Source: Microbacterium sp. BR1
Lineage (GTDB): Bacteria > Actinomycetota > Actinomycetes > Actinomycetales > Microbacteriaceae
Direction of reading: 5' to 3'
NCBI RefSeq assembly: GCF_002812725.1
Contig: NZ_NMUN01000002.1
Location: 248,001 to 312,000 of the forward strand
Length of the DNA: 64,000 nucleotides
Part shown: piece by piece, positions 1-8,532 of the stretch
Numbering within the stretch: the first letter of the stretch is position 1
Layout: every line of letters starts with the position of its first letter
Notes under the pieces: generated by a model
Told to the model about the DNA's origin: nothing
Database searches by the model: none
Seen by the model: the letters and a program-made list of their open reading frames with translations, nothing else
Translations under genes and position numbers: made by a program

Positions 1-374
1 TGAGTGGACTGACCGAGACGGCGCTCGCCGCGGGTATCCGTCAAGACCGCATCGTCGTCGATCCCGGCCATGACCTGAACAAGAACACGATGCACTCGCT
101 CGAACTGATCCGGCGCCTGCCCGAGGTCGTCGCGCTGGGCTATCCCACGCTCGTCGCGCTGTCCAACAAGGACTTCGTCGGCGAGACGCTCGGGCGCGAA
201 CGCGGTGACCGCTTGGTGGGCTCCATCGCCGCCGCGGTCTCGTGTGTGCTGGCCGGAGCGCGCCTCGTGCGCGCCCACGATGTTCGGGCGACGGTCGACG
301 CGCTCCGGATGACCGAGGCCATTCTCGGAACACGGGAGCCGCTGCGCGTCTGGCACAACAACGGGCAGAACTGA
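1..374 (+). CDS. folP: FolP-type pterin-binding protein (dihydropteroate synthase family), C-terminal part cut by window edge
   Basis: An open frame enters from the left edge (in phase from base 3) and stops at TGA 372-374, giving the last 123 residues of a TIM-barrel dihydropteroate synthase relative. Visible are the VDPGHDLNKN loop (from about base 57), the ALSNKDF lysine loop and a C-terminal RAHDV that corresponds to the R-x-H pterin-diphosphate site. Classical DHPS reads S-R-K in the lysine loop and D-P-G-x-G-F in the earlier loop. The S-N-K-D-F and DPGHDLNKN seen here look closer to the second actinobacterial paralogue (mycobacterial FolP2), which from memory lacks normal DHPS activity. 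Family membership is clear; folate synthesis is not proven. The N-terminal half lies outside. Confidence 0.75.
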   Translation, partial: SGLTETALAAGIRQDRIVVDPGHDLNKNTMHSLELIRRLPEVVALGYPTLVALSNKDFVGETLGRERGDRLVGSIAAAVSCVLAGARLVRAHDVRATVDALRMTEAILGTREPLRVWHNNGQN

Positions 375-417
375 TGAGACCCGGGCGGGCGCGCTCGCAC
401 GGACGGAGGTGCCCGAT

Positions 418-1164
418 ATGACGATCCGACTCGCGAGCGGTGCGGGTGCGGAGCTCGACGTCGACGGCCTGGCGAGCCTCTATGCGCGGCCCGACACCCA
501 GGAGCGCACGCAGCCGTGGGTGCGCGTGAATTTCGTCTCGACGCTCGACGGCTCGGCGGTCGGACCCGACGGGCTGAGCGGATCGCTGTCTTCAGCATCG
601 GATCGCGAGGTCTTCGGCGTCCTGCGCAGGCTGACCGATGCCGTGCTCGTCGCGGCAGGCACCGTGCGCGCCGAGGGGTATGCCGGGGCGCTGGTCGACC
701 AAGCCCAGAGCGACTGGCGTGGCGCGCACGGACGGGCAGAGCATCCGGACTTCCTGATCGTGTCGCGAAGCCTCGACATCGATCCCGCGACCCTTGACGC
801 GTCGCCGGTGCGGCCGGTCGTCATCACGACGCGCGACGCTCCCGCCGACGCGGCGCGCTCGCTGGCCCCGTACGCGACGGTGGTGGCGTGCGGCGAGCGG
901 GACGTGGACGTGGCGGAGTTGCGTGCGTGGCTCGAGCGCGCGGGCTATCGGGATGTGCTGTGCGAGGGTGGCCCGAGCTTGCTCGGTGCGCTCGTCGCCG
1001 CGGACGGGCTGGACGAACTGTGCCTGACGCTGGCCGCGCAGCTCGTCGCGGGGCAGGGGCCGCGCATCGCTGTCGGTTCGCCCGCGGAGCGTGGGATGTC
1101 GCTGGAGCACGTTCTACGGGGAGACGCGGGAGACCTGCATCTGAGGTACACGCGGACACGCTGA
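418..1164 (+). CDS. RibD C-terminal-like pyrimidine reductase family protein
   Basis: This 248-residue protein has the dihydrofolate-reductase-like fold of the RibD C-terminal reductase: VNFVSTLDGSAVG near the N-terminus, a nucleotide-binding G-T-V-R-A-E-G-Y segment and the late LCEGGPSLLGALVAADGLDE block typical of NADPH-dependent pyrimidine reductases. No deaminase domain is attached. ATG 418 is preferred over the in-frame GTG at 409 because GGAGG at 405-409 is 8 bases upstream of 418 and overlaps 409. It follows the FolP-like gene by 43 bases on the same strand, suggesting co-transcription and a pteridine or flavin-type role, but the substrate is not known. Actinobacterial members are often annotated only as pyrimidine reductase family. 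Confidence 0.8.
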   Translation: MTIRLASGAGAELDVDGLASLYARPDTQERTQPWVRVNFVSTLDGSAVGPDGLSGSLSSASDREVFGVLRRLTDAVLVAAGTVRAEGYAGALVDQAQSDWRGAHGRAEHPDFLIVSRSLDIDPATLDASPVRPVVITTRDAPADAARSLAPYATVVACGERDVDVAELRAWLERAGYRDVLCEGGPSLLGALVAADGLDELCLTLAAQLVAGQGPRIAVGSPAERGMSLEHVLRGDAGDLHLRYTRTR

Positions 1165-1192
1165 CCGCGCCGCCGCGGATTCGGCCCCGGCG

Positions 1193-1717
1193 TCAGGCCA
1201 GGTTGGCGTACCGGCCGCTGTAGAACACGAGGGGCTCGCCCTCACTGGGCTGTGAGCATGCGTTCACGCGGGCGATGACGAGTTCGTGGTCACCGGCATC
1301 CGCCACGGTCTCGATCGTGGCATCGAACCAGCTGAGGCAGTCCTCGAGGATCGGGTGCCCCGAGGGGCTCGTCAGCCAGGACGATTCCGCGAACCGGTCG
1401 ATTCCGCGTTGCGAGAAGCGGCGTGCGACGTCCTCGTGGTGGAGCCGAAGGACCGAGACGGCGAACCGTCGGCCGGGACGGATGCCCGCCCATGACGCGC
1501 TCGTGAGCATCGCACAGAACGAGATCAGCGGTGGCGACAACGACACGGAAGTGAACGAGTTCACGGCCATTCCGACCGGGCCGTCCGGCGTCGCTGCGGC
1601 GACGAGCGCGACACCGGTGGGATAGCGACCCAACGCGTCGCGAAAGCCGCGGGAGTCCTGGTGGGTGTCGATCGCCGCGAGGGGGCGGACGACCGGGGAC
1701 GGAGTTGCAGTGCTCAT
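1193..1717 (-). CDS. Flavin reductase (HpaC/HsaB-like) of a two-component monooxygenase
   Basis: A 174-residue flavin-reductase-like protein of the FMN-binding split-barrel family. The start of the domain shows FRDALGRYPTGVALV followed by the G-M-A-V-N-S-F-T-S-V-S-L-S-P-P-L-I-S-F signature, and near the end GDHELVIARV, all standard for NAD(P)H:flavin oxidoreductases that feed reduced flavin to a separate oxygenase. The gene is divergent from an acyl-CoA-dehydrogenase-fold monooxygenase at 1929, its likely partner. The ATG at 1717 is the first codon of the domain-bearing frame. Substrate preference between FMN and FAD cannot be read from the sequence. Confidence 0.88.
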   Translation of the reverse strand: MSTATPSPVVRPLAAIDTHQDSRGFRDALGRYPTGVALVAAATPDGPVGMAVNSFTSVSLSPPLISFCAMLTSASWAGIRPGRRFAVSVLRLHHEDVARRFSQRGIDRFAESSWLTSPSGHPILEDCLSWFDATIETVADAGDHELVIARVNACSQPSEGEPLVFYSGRYANLA

Positions 1718-1928
1718 CTTCGAGACCTCTTCTCAGTTCTGGCGAACGATCATCACGATACGAGAAGTACTAATGAGTAAACAAGCAGTACTTTAAAAAT
1801 ACGCTGCACGGAACCTTGACGACGTTGCGCTCGGTGGGGAACACTGGCCGAAAGTACGAAGAAAGTTCAGTACGTGTCATAAAAATACCCCTGATGGATT
1901 CCCGTCACGGGTCAGGGAGGACCGAACG
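1718..1928. promoter_or_regulatory. Divergent promoter region with four AGTAC motifs
   Basis: This 211-bp gap between the divergent flavin reductase and monooxygenase genes is markedly AT-rich compared with its surroundings. It carries AGTACT at 1766-1771 and 1787-1792 (21 bp apart) and AGTAC at 1853-1857 and 1869-1873 (16 bp apart). On the minus strand TTGTTT and TATCGT form a possible promoter with an 18-base spacer; on the plus strand TTGACG lies at 1816-1821. GGAGG at 1916-1920 is the ribosome binding site for ATG 1929. The repeated pairs may be operator half-sites, perhaps for the IclR protein encoded at 7639; this is inference. Confidence 0.4.
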
Positions 1929-3209
1929 ATGAGTATCACCGTCGATACACCGCAGGCCCCGCCGGTACCCGGCGTCGATCGACCCACATTGCTCGAGGCC
2001 GCGCGCGCGATGGAGCCGATGCTTCTGGCCGCCGAGGAGGTCATCGAGAACGAGCGTCGCGTCCCGCAGGAGATCACCGATGCTATGTACGAGAACGGGA
2101 TCTACCGCGCGTTCCTGCCTTATGAACTGGGTGGGATCGAGGCCCACCCGCTCGAGTGGCTCGATGCCGTGGAGGAGATCTCGCGGGTCAACGGCTCGGT
2201 CGGATGGCTCTGCATGCTGCACTCCGGACAGACCTTCGTCGAGGAGGGCGTCATGCACGACCTCCTCGAGCAGGACAAGTGGATCACGGCCTCGAACGTC
2301 GGCCGCGCTGCGGGCAAGGCAGTGCGGGTGCCGGGTGGCTACCGCATCAGCGGACGGTGGCCCTTCAGCAGCGGGTCCCCCGAGGCCACCTGGCTCTCGG
2401 GGCGTTCGGTGCTCTACGACGAGCACGACGAGCCCGTCACGCACCCGCATGACGGACTGCCATGGTTCATCGTCGCGATGTTCCCCGCCTCGGAAGTGAC
2501 GCTCTACGACACCTGGGACGGCCATGGCCTGCGCGGCTCGGGGAGTGGCGACTTCGAGGTCAAGGATCTCTTCGTGCCCTCGGAGATGGTCAACGAGGCC
2601 GGCATCTGGGAGCGCAAGTACGATCGTGCGCTGTTCCGCTATTGGTTCAATGTCATGGCCCACGGCGCGCACGCCCTCGGGCTCGCGAAGGGGGCGATCG
2701 AGGAGTTCGTGAATCTCGTCCACGTGTCGGCGAAGCGCGGTTCGTACCGCCAGGCGCGTCTGGGCAAGGAGGCGATGCATCAGTACGCGCTCGGCAAGGC
2801 CGACACGATGGTGCGGGCGGCGCGCGCGCACCTATGGGACCTGGTGGGTCAGGCGTACGAGAACGCCGAGAAGCAGTGGCCGATCGACTATGAACTGCGT
2901 GTCCTTCTGCACGGTGCGGTCATCAACGCCGTCCACACCTCGCGCGCGGCGGTGGACCTGATCTTCCAGCAGGCCGGCGCACCCGCGGTGTTCCGTGGTC
3001 GTCGCATCGAACGGATCCACCGCGACATGTTCACGGCGGCCAACCACGCCCTGATGGCCGAGTCGTCATATGACCGGATCGGGCAGTACATCATGTCGAA
3101 GGACAGCCCCACGGGGCCGGAGATCGAGATCCGCGAGATCGGCTACGTGCCGGGCCCGCACCCTCAGCACGATCGGAAGAAGGCGGAAGGGGCGCAGGAC
3201 CGAGCGTGA
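1929..3209 (+). CDS. Acyl-CoA-dehydrogenase-fold flavin-dependent monooxygenase (HsaA-like oxygenase)
   Basis: A 426-residue protein with the acyl-CoA dehydrogenase fold used by group D flavin monooxygenases such as HsaA and HpaB-type oxygenases. The N-terminal helical part has NGIYRAFLPYELGG and RVNGSVGWL; the middle beta domain has GYRISGRWPFSSGS, the characteristic flavin-pocket strand; the C-terminal helical bundle has FQQAGAPAVFRGRRIERIHRDM, matching the type-2 C-terminal domain. These enzymes use reduced flavin from a partner reductase to hydroxylate aromatic or related substrates. The partner is probably the divergent reductase at 1193-1717. GGAGG lies 8 bases before the ATG. The substrate is unknown; the ABC importer immediately downstream hints at uptake of it. 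Confidence 0.85.
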   Translation: MSITVDTPQAPPVPGVDRPTLLEAARAMEPMLLAAEEVIENERRVPQEITDAMYENGIYRAFLPYELGGIEAHPLEWLDAVEEISRVNGSVGWLCMLHSGQTFVEEGVMHDLLEQDKWITASNVGRAAGKAVRVPGGYRISGRWPFSSGSPEATWLSGRSVLYDEHDEPVTHPHDGLPWFIVAMFPASEVTLYDTWDGHGLRGSGSGDFEVKDLFVPSEMVNEAGIWERKYDRALFRYWFNVMAHGAHALGLAKGAIEEFVNLVHVSAKRGSYRQARLGKEAMHQYALGKADTMVRAARAHLWDLVGQAYENAEKQWPIDYELRVLLHGAVINAVHTSRAAVDLIFQQAGAPAVFRGRRIERIHRDMFTAANHALMAESSYDRIGQYIMSKDSPTGPEIEIREIGYVPGPHPQHDRKKAEGAQDRA

Positions 3210-3304
3210 CGGGAGACGTCCGTGGGGGTCTTCGGCCGCACGGATCTCGCCCTCGACGCGGACGCACAAGTGTCCTGCGCGAGACCAGAAGTAGACGCGA
3301 CAGA

Positions 3305-3328
3305 CACCATTGATACTTTCGATTGGTG
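3305..3328. promoter_or_regulatory. Small inverted repeat upstream of ABC transporter operon
   Basis: CACCA at 3305-3309 and TGGTG at 3324-3328 form a 5-bp inverted repeat around an AT-rich centre (TTGATACTTT) in the 203-bp gap before the transporter operon. It could be an operator or part of the promoter. The match is short and could be chance. Confidence 0.25.
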
Positions 3329-3412
3329 GCGGTCGAGTGCGCTGACGGACCGCGACAGAGCAGTGCAACTAGATACCGAGGCTCTCGACGCAGAGAGTCA
3401 CCCTGGCAAACG

Positions 3413-4597
3413 ATGGAGTTTCCCTTGTCTTCAATCACCGTGCGCGCCCTCGATAAGCGATTCGGCGACTACCAGGCCATCCGCGGCGCTGATCTCGCCG
3501 CATCCGACGGCGAATTCGTCACCCTGCTCGGAGAGAGCGGATGCGGAAAGACCACGACCCTGCGCTGTATCGCCGGCCTGGAGACGCCCACGTCGGGGCA
3601 CATAGCGATCGGTGACCGCGTCGTTTACGACAGCGGCGAGCGGATCGATGTGCAGCCCGAGCGGCGCGAGACGGGCATGGTGTTCCAGAGCTACGCGCTG
3701 TGGCCGCACCTGACCGTGCTCGAGACGATCCTGTATCCCCTCAAGCGCCACAAGGTCCGTGGCAAGGAGGCGATGCAGCGGGCGCGGGACGTGCTCGAGA
3801 CCGTCGGCCTCGGTCCTTTCGCCACGCGACCCGCGACATCGCTCTCGGGTGGACAGCAGCAGCGCGTCGCACTCGCACGTGCGCTCGTGAGCCGCCCCGA
3901 GCTGATGCTGTACGACGAGCCGCTGTCCAACCTCGACCCCTCGCTTCGCCGTCAGGTCCGCGATGAGATCCTGCGCTTGCACCGATCCAACGGCACCACG
4001 TCGCTGTATGTGACGCATGATCTCGAGGAGGCGATGCATCTCTCCGATCGCATCATCGTGATGCAGTCCGGTCTGCTGGAGCAGTCGGGTACCCCCGCGG
4101 AGATCTTCGCCAAGCCCACCAACGAGTTCGTCGCCAAGTTCGTCGGATTCGAGAACCTGCTCGCCGCAAGCGTCGAGGCGGTCTACGCCGACGAGGTCAC
4201 CCTGCGGATGGAGGCGGCGGGGGTCGATGTCACCCTGCCCCGGTCCACCACGACAGGCCCCCTCTCCCGCGGCGACGAGGTCGTCGTGGCCTTCCGATCG
4301 GCCAACGCGGTCGTGGTGTCGGAATGCGAGCCCGGCGCGCCACGGCTGGAATTGGCCGGTGTCATCGAGAGCGTCGACTTCCTCGGCTCGCGCAACGAGT
4401 TCCGCATCAAGAGCGGTGGGGCGTCGCTGCGCGTCGCCGAATCGGAGCGTGACTACCGTCGCCAGAAGCTGCGCCGCGAAGCTGGCGCCCGCGTCTGGGT
4501 CGAGGTCGACGCGGAGCTGTGCTCGGTGATCCCGACCGGTCGGCGCAGCGCCACGACCTTGCCCGAGCCGGTCGCCGTCACGGGTGCGGTCGTATGA
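3413..4597 (+). CDS. ABC transporter ATP-binding protein (FbpC/PotA-like)
   Basis: A 394-residue importer ATPase. Walker A is GESGCGKTT, the Q-loop region reads GMVFQSYALWPHLTV, the signature is LSGGQQQRVALARAL, Walker B is LMLYDEPLSNLDP and the switch histidine follows in VTHDLEEA. After about residue 240 a TOBE-type C-terminal domain follows, as in ferric-iron, polyamine and molybdate ATPases. Start is uncertain: ATG 3413 or TTG 3425, the latter preceded by TGGAG at a 6-base gap and giving a conventional S-S-I-T-V start. It overlaps the permease by ATGA and belongs to a three-gene importer operon. Substrate not determined; iron is only one option for this subfamily. Confidence 0.9.
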   Translation: MEFPLSSITVRALDKRFGDYQAIRGADLAASDGEFVTLLGESGCGKTTTLRCIAGLETPTSGHIAIGDRVVYDSGERIDVQPERRETGMVFQSYALWPHLTVLETILYPLKRHKVRGKEAMQRARDVLETVGLGPFATRPATSLSGGQQQRVALARALVSRPELMLYDEPLSNLDPSLRRQVRDEILRLHRSNGTTSLYVTHDLEEAMHLSDRIIVMQSGLLEQSGTPAEIFAKPTNEFVAKFVGFENLLAASVEAVYADEVTLRMEAAGVDVTLPRSTTTGPLSRGDEVVVAFRSANAVVVSECEPGAPRLELAGVIESVDFLGSRNEFRIKSGGASLRVAESERDYRRQKLRREAGARVWVEVDAELCSVIPTGRRSATTLPEPVAVTGAVV

Positions 4598-6360
4598 CGC
4601 GTCTGCCCGCCGAGTGGCGGGGCGAGCGGCTGTTCGGCAAGGTGCTGCTCGGGGTCGCGATCGCGATCCTGTTCATCCTCTTCCTGTGGCCGCCGGTCAT
4701 GATGGCGATCGCCGCATTCCGTGTGGGCAACCTCGCGGGCCAAGGGGAGTGGAGCGTCGTTCCCTTCATCGAGACGCTCTCGCGCGAGAGCACCTGGCGC
4801 GTCTCTCTGAACTCGATCATCCTCTCGGCCGCATCCAGCATCGGGGCCCTCGCGATCGGCACCTTTCTCGCCTGGGTCGCCGTTCGCACGACGACGCCGC
4901 TGCGACGGTGGATGACGCCCATCATGGCCGTCATCCTCGTCATCCCCTCCCTCTTCTACGGTCTCGGCTGGTACCTGGTGGTCAACGGCAACGCGGCTCC
5001 CGTGAACATCATGCTGCGAGAGTGGTTCGGGATAACCGGATCGCCTCTCGGTTCAGGCTGGCCCATCATGCTCTTCGTCGTGATCGGCTTCGTCATCCCC
5101 GTCGGCTACCTCTTCATGGTCGGCCCCATGGCGCGCATGGACGCGGCCCTCGACGACGCCGCGCGAATGAGCGGCGCGACACGCGGCAACGCGTTCTTCA
5201 CGGTAACGCTGCCACTCCTGCGCCCGACGATGTTCGGCGTCTTCGTGCTCATGACGTCCTACGGGTTCAGCGCGTTCGAGTTGCCACTCCTCTTCGGCAT
5301 CCAGGCCGACATCAACGTCTTCTCGACAGCGGTGTACACCACGCTGACGGCGCAGGAGGCGGTGCCCAACTACGCGGGTGCGAGCACCCTGTCGCTCATC
5401 CTGATGGCGCTCGTGATCCTGCTCGTGCTCGTGCGCTCGCGAATCCTCGGCGGACGCCGCTTCTCCACGATCACCGGCAAGGGTTTCCGCCCCGAGCCCA
5501 AGAGCTACGGCCGCATCCAGTGGCTCTTTCTCGCGATCTTCATCGCGGTGGTGTGCTGGGCGGGATTGATCCCGCTCGTGCAGATGATCCTCGGCTCGTT
5601 CCAGCCGATGTTCGGCGTGTCGCTCGGCTTCACGACGGCCAACTACGAGCTGCTCCTGCGGGACCCCGGGACCGGTTCGCTGATCGTCTTCACGCTGATC
5701 CTCGCGGCGATCGGCGGATTCGTCGCAGCCTCCGTCGCACTCATCATGAGCCACCTGTCCGCGCGCTCCGGCCGCTTCCTGCGCGGCGTCACCGGGCTCG
5801 TGAGCTGGGCACCGGTTGCCATCCCGGGGGTCCTGGTCGGTCTTGCGCTCATCACCGCGTACCTCCCGATCCCGGGCCTGCGGAACATGATCGGCACGCC
5901 GTTCATGCTGCTGCTCGGATTCATCGTCGTGGTCACGCCGATCGCGACGCGCGCCATCGAGGGCGGGGTGCTGCAGATCGCGACCGAGCTCGAGGAGTCG
6001 GCCCGGATTTCGGGGGCGTCGAAGGTCGTCACCTTCTTCACGGTGGTCCTGCCCCTCGTGCTGCCGAGCTTCCTCGCGGGCTGGTTCATCGCCGGCATCG
6101 GTATCTCCGGCAACCTCAGCCTCCCCGTCCTGCTGTCCTCGCCGTCCATGCAGACCGTCGCCGTCCAGGCATACGACTCGTATCGACAGGGCTACGCGTC
6201 CGAGGCGGCTGCACTGTTCCTGCTGCTCATGCTCTCCGTTGCCGCGGTCGGTGCGGTTGCGTGGGTGGTGGTCTCGGGAGGAGCCCGCCTGCTCAAGCGT
6301 GCTCGACTCACCCGCATCGAGAGAGCACTCATAACGAAAGGAAGTGTCGCGTATGTCTAA
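4594..6360 (+). CDS. ABC transporter permease, two fused membrane domains (FbpB-like)
   Basis: A 588-residue inner-membrane permease with two consecutive six-helix permease domains in one chain. Each half has an EAA-type loop contacting the ATPase: DDAARMSGATRGNAFFTVTLPLLRP in the first half and EESARISGASKVVTFFTVVLPLVLP in the second, shown here only as markers of the repeated structure. This fused layout is typical of ferric-iron/thiamine/phosphonate-type importers. ATG 4594 overlaps the ATPase stop (ATGA) and its 3' end overlaps the binding-protein gene by 8 bases, so the three genes are translationally coupled. Confidence 0.9.
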   Translation: MTRLPAEWRGERLFGKVLLGVAIAILFILFLWPPVMMAIAAFRVGNLAGQGEWSVVPFIETLSRESTWRVSLNSIILSAASSIGALAIGTFLAWVAVRTTTPLRRWMTPIMAVILVIPSLFYGLGWYLVVNGNAAPVNIMLREWFGITGSPLGSGWPIMLFVVIGFVIPVGYLFMVGPMARMDAALDDAARMSGATRGNAFFTVTLPLLRPTMFGVFVLMTSYGFSAFELPLLFGIQADINVFSTAVYTTLTAQEAVPNYAGASTLSLILMALVILLVLVRSRILGGRRFSTITGKGFRPEPKSYGRIQWLFLAIFIAVVCWAGLIPLVQMILGSFQPMFGVSLGFTTANYELLLRDPGTGSLIVFTLILAAIGGFVAASVALIMSHLSARSGRFLRGVTGLVSWAPVAIPGVLVGLALITAYLPIPGLRNMIGTPFMLLLGFIVVVTPIATRAIEGGVLQIATELEESARISGASKVVTFFTVVLPLVLPSFLAGWFIAGIGISGNLSLPVLLSSPSMQTVAVQAYDSYRQGYASEAAALFLLLMLSVAAVGAVAWVVVSGGARLLKRARLTRIERALITKGSVAYV

Positions 6361-7471
6361 ACGCCAAAGGTGGCTCGTAGCAACCGCGCTCGTCGTCCCC
6401 CTCGCCCTGCTCGGGAGCTGTTCGTCTGGAGCAGATCCCGCAGACCCGGGTGCTTCGGGTGGCGACGGTGGATACGGTGGGGCCCTGGGCAGCGCCGAGC
6501 AGGAGGCCGAGTTCGAAGCCCTCTACCAGGCGGCAGTGGACGCGGGAGAGAACCAGGTCATTGCATACGGACCGCCGCCCGCGCGCGCCCTCATTGACGC
6601 CTTCCAACAGCGCTTCCCGGGCATCGAGGTGAACTACCAGCAGCTGCAGACGGCTGAGCGGATCGCGAAGCTCGAGCAGGAGAAGCAGACCGAGAACTAT
6701 GTGGCGGATGTCGCCTCCGACGGCCGGACTCCGATCGTCTCCATGGCGGTCGATGGATGGTGCCAGGAAATGGACACCATCATGGATGTGCCGAAAGAGT
6801 GGATGGGCCCGAACAACGCGGCCATGTTCCCGTATGTCTCGGTCTTCGGGCTCGTGATCAACACGGACATGATGGATGCGGAGGATGCGCCCCAGAGTTG
6901 GGAAGAGCTGATCTCGCCCGAGTGGGAGGGAAAGGTCGTCATGGTCAGTCCCGCGGCCGGGGGCGCCGCCGCCTTCACGTTCGCGATGATGCAGACGCCG
7001 GAGGAGAACGCTGAGAAGTATGCGGGCATCAAGGAGGGCATCAAGGACAACGTCACGCTCGTGGCCCGGGATGCACTCGTGTTGCAGGAGGTCGCCCAGG
7101 GCACGTACCCGATCGGCGCCCTCGCCTACTATCCGTACTTCGTCGAGACGGCCGCCCAGGGCGCGCCGATCGAGTTCGTCTTCCCGTTCACCGAGGGTGG
7201 CGGCAACATGTGGACGAAGAGCGGCAACTGCCTGATCGAAAACGCTCCTCACCCCAATGCCGGCGCGCTGTGGATGAACTGGCTAACGAGCGACGAGGGA
7301 CAGACGGTTCTCGCCGATTCCGGCTGGTACCCGACGATGCCCGGCATGCCGGGCCCCGGCGGTCTGCCCCCGCTCGAGGACATCGATCTGCTGCACGCGC
7401 TGCCTGACGAGGAGGCCATCACGGCCTACGGCCCGTACGTCAAGGAGGTCATCGCCTTCTTCGGCGGCTGA
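6353..7471 (+). CDS. ABC transporter substrate-binding lipoprotein (family 1 extracellular solute-binding)
   Basis: A 372-residue exported lipoprotein: positively charged start, hydrophobic stretch and lipobox LGSC, then a Gly/Ala/Asp-rich linker. The mature part resembles iron-type family 1 binding proteins, with IAYGPPPARALIDAF near the start, a WEELISPEWEGKVVM segment and a late AYYPYFVE motif. ATG 6353 is preferred over GTG 6344 because AAAGGAAG at 6337-6344 is placed for 6353. The gene is last in the importer operon and is followed by a strong hairpin. Tyrosines are present but no clear Fe-binding set can be assigned, so the ligand stays open; the neighbouring monooxygenase suggests an organic compound. 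Confidence 0.87.
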   Translation: MSKRQRWLVATALVVPLALLGSCSSGADPADPGASGGDGGYGGALGSAEQEAEFEALYQAAVDAGENQVIAYGPPPARALIDAFQQRFPGIEVNYQQLQTAERIAKLEQEKQTENYVADVASDGRTPIVSMAVDGWCQEMDTIMDVPKEWMGPNNAAMFPYVSVFGLVINTDMMDAEDAPQSWEELISPEWEGKVVMVSPAAGGAAAFTFAMMQTPEENAEKYAGIKEGIKDNVTLVARDALVLQEVAQGTYPIGALAYYPYFVETAAQGAPIEFVFPFTEGGGNMWTKSGNCLIENAPHPNAGALWMNWLTSDEGQTVLADSGWYPTMPGMPGPGGLPPLEDIDLLHALPDEEAITAYGPYVKEVIAFFGG

Positions 7472-7480
7472 GTCCACGGC

Positions 7481-7524
7481 CGGATCTTCCTCGGGCCCGC
7501 AACGGCTGGCCCGGGGAAGATCCG
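7481..7524 (+). terminator. Hairpin terminator after ABC importer operon
   Basis: A 17-bp stem with a single G-T-type mismatch: arm 7481-7497 (CGGATCTTCC then TCGGGCC) pairs with 7508-7524 around a 10-base loop, 9 bases after the binding-protein stop. There is no U-run, common in high-GC actinobacteria. Confidence 0.75.
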
Positions 7525-7638
7525 CGCCCACCTTCCGTGGCTCATCTCTGCGATATTCTGACCGGGGCCCGGGCAGGCGCCCGAAACGCCGGAAGATCGC
7601 CGGTCCCTGGCAACGATCACCTGGCGAAGGGAACCCGA

Positions 7639-8382
7639 TTGACCGATACGAATGCGGGCCCGCAGTACTCCACCACGGTGGCTCGGGCGGCGATGCTTCT
7701 GCAGCTCCTCGCCGAGAATCCGGACGGCCTGGGTATCACCGTCCTCACGCGTCACCTCAACACCCAGCGCGCGCCGCTGTATCGGATCCTCGAGGCGCTC
7801 ATCCGGGCGAGGCTGGTGCGCCGTGACGACCAGAAGCGCTATCGGCTCGGGATCGGCACGATCCAGTTGGCGCGGGCCTACTCCGTGCAGTTCCCGGCGG
7901 GCCTCGAGCAGCTCCTCGCCGAGCTCGCCAACGACGTCGGCGTCACCTCGACCCTCGTCTCCGCCGAGGGTGACGTGCTCACCACGGTGCTGTCCGTGAC
8001 CCCCAGCACGAACGCCGAGCACGTCTTCACCCCGCCCGGCTTCCGGCATCCTGATGGGCCGCTGGCGACCCGCATCGCCCTCCAGGCGTCCGCCCCGCCC
8101 GCAGAGGACGATTCCGACGCGATCGTCGAGGCGCGTCGCCAGGGCTACGCGATCGCGCGCGGCTCGGTCGCACCCGTGCGCTACGCCGTCGCGGCGGTCG
8201 TGCCGAATTCCGCCCTCTCGGGTGCTGCCCTCGTCGTCGCTCTGGTCTCCGTCGTCGACTTCGACGCAGAGAGTGCCGCCGAACGCCTGATCCACACGGC
8301 CCAGCTGATCGGCATGTCACTCGGAACCGCAGGGAGCGGGGGAGGCGGCGCCGTCGGCGACTTCCGCCGGAGCGACTACTGA
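7639..8382 (+). CDS. IclR-family transcriptional regulator
   Basis: A 247-residue regulator. The N-terminal winged helix-turn-helix covers about residues 10-75 (ARAAMLLQLLAENPDGL, then HLNTQRAPLYRILEAL), followed by a linker YRLGIGTIQLARAYS and a ligand-binding domain rich in small residues, as in IclR proteins. TTG 7639 is chosen because GAAGGGAA at 7626-7633 gives good spacing; the longer upstream frame lacks a site. A TATTCT element at 7554-7559 is a possible -10. It lies just after the importer hairpin and is the obvious candidate regulator of the monooxygenase/importer island, sensing a small aromatic or organic acid. That target assignment is inference from position. Confidence 0.85.
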   Translation: MTDTNAGPQYSTTVARAAMLLQLLAENPDGLGITVLTRHLNTQRAPLYRILEALIRARLVRRDDQKRYRLGIGTIQLARAYSVQFPAGLEQLLAELANDVGVTSTLVSAEGDVLTTVLSVTPSTNAEHVFTPPGFRHPDGPLATRIALQASAPPAEDDSDAIVEARRQGYAIARGSVAPVRYAVAAVVPNSALSGAALVVALVSVVDFDAESAAERLIHTAQLIGMSLGTAGSGGGGAVGDFRRSDY

Positions 8383-8497
8383 CGAGCCGCCGACCCTCGG
8401 GTGTCGTCTGCGCGCCACCGGGGCGCGTGTTCCGCACGCCGGACGCGCACGTCGGGTTCGGTCAGGCGTCCGCCCCGCGATGCCCTCGCCCCACTGT

Positions 8498-8526
8498 TTG
8501 GCTCGCGGGCCCGCCTGCGCTAAGCT
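8498..8526 (+). promoter_or_regulatory. rplM-rpsI promoter
   Basis: TTGGCT (8498-8503) and TAAGCT (8521-8526) are separated by exactly 17 bases, a good housekeeping sigma-factor promoter. Transcription would begin near 8533, leaving a leader of about 137 bases before rplM. Confidence 0.6.
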
Positions 8527-8532
8527 GATCCC

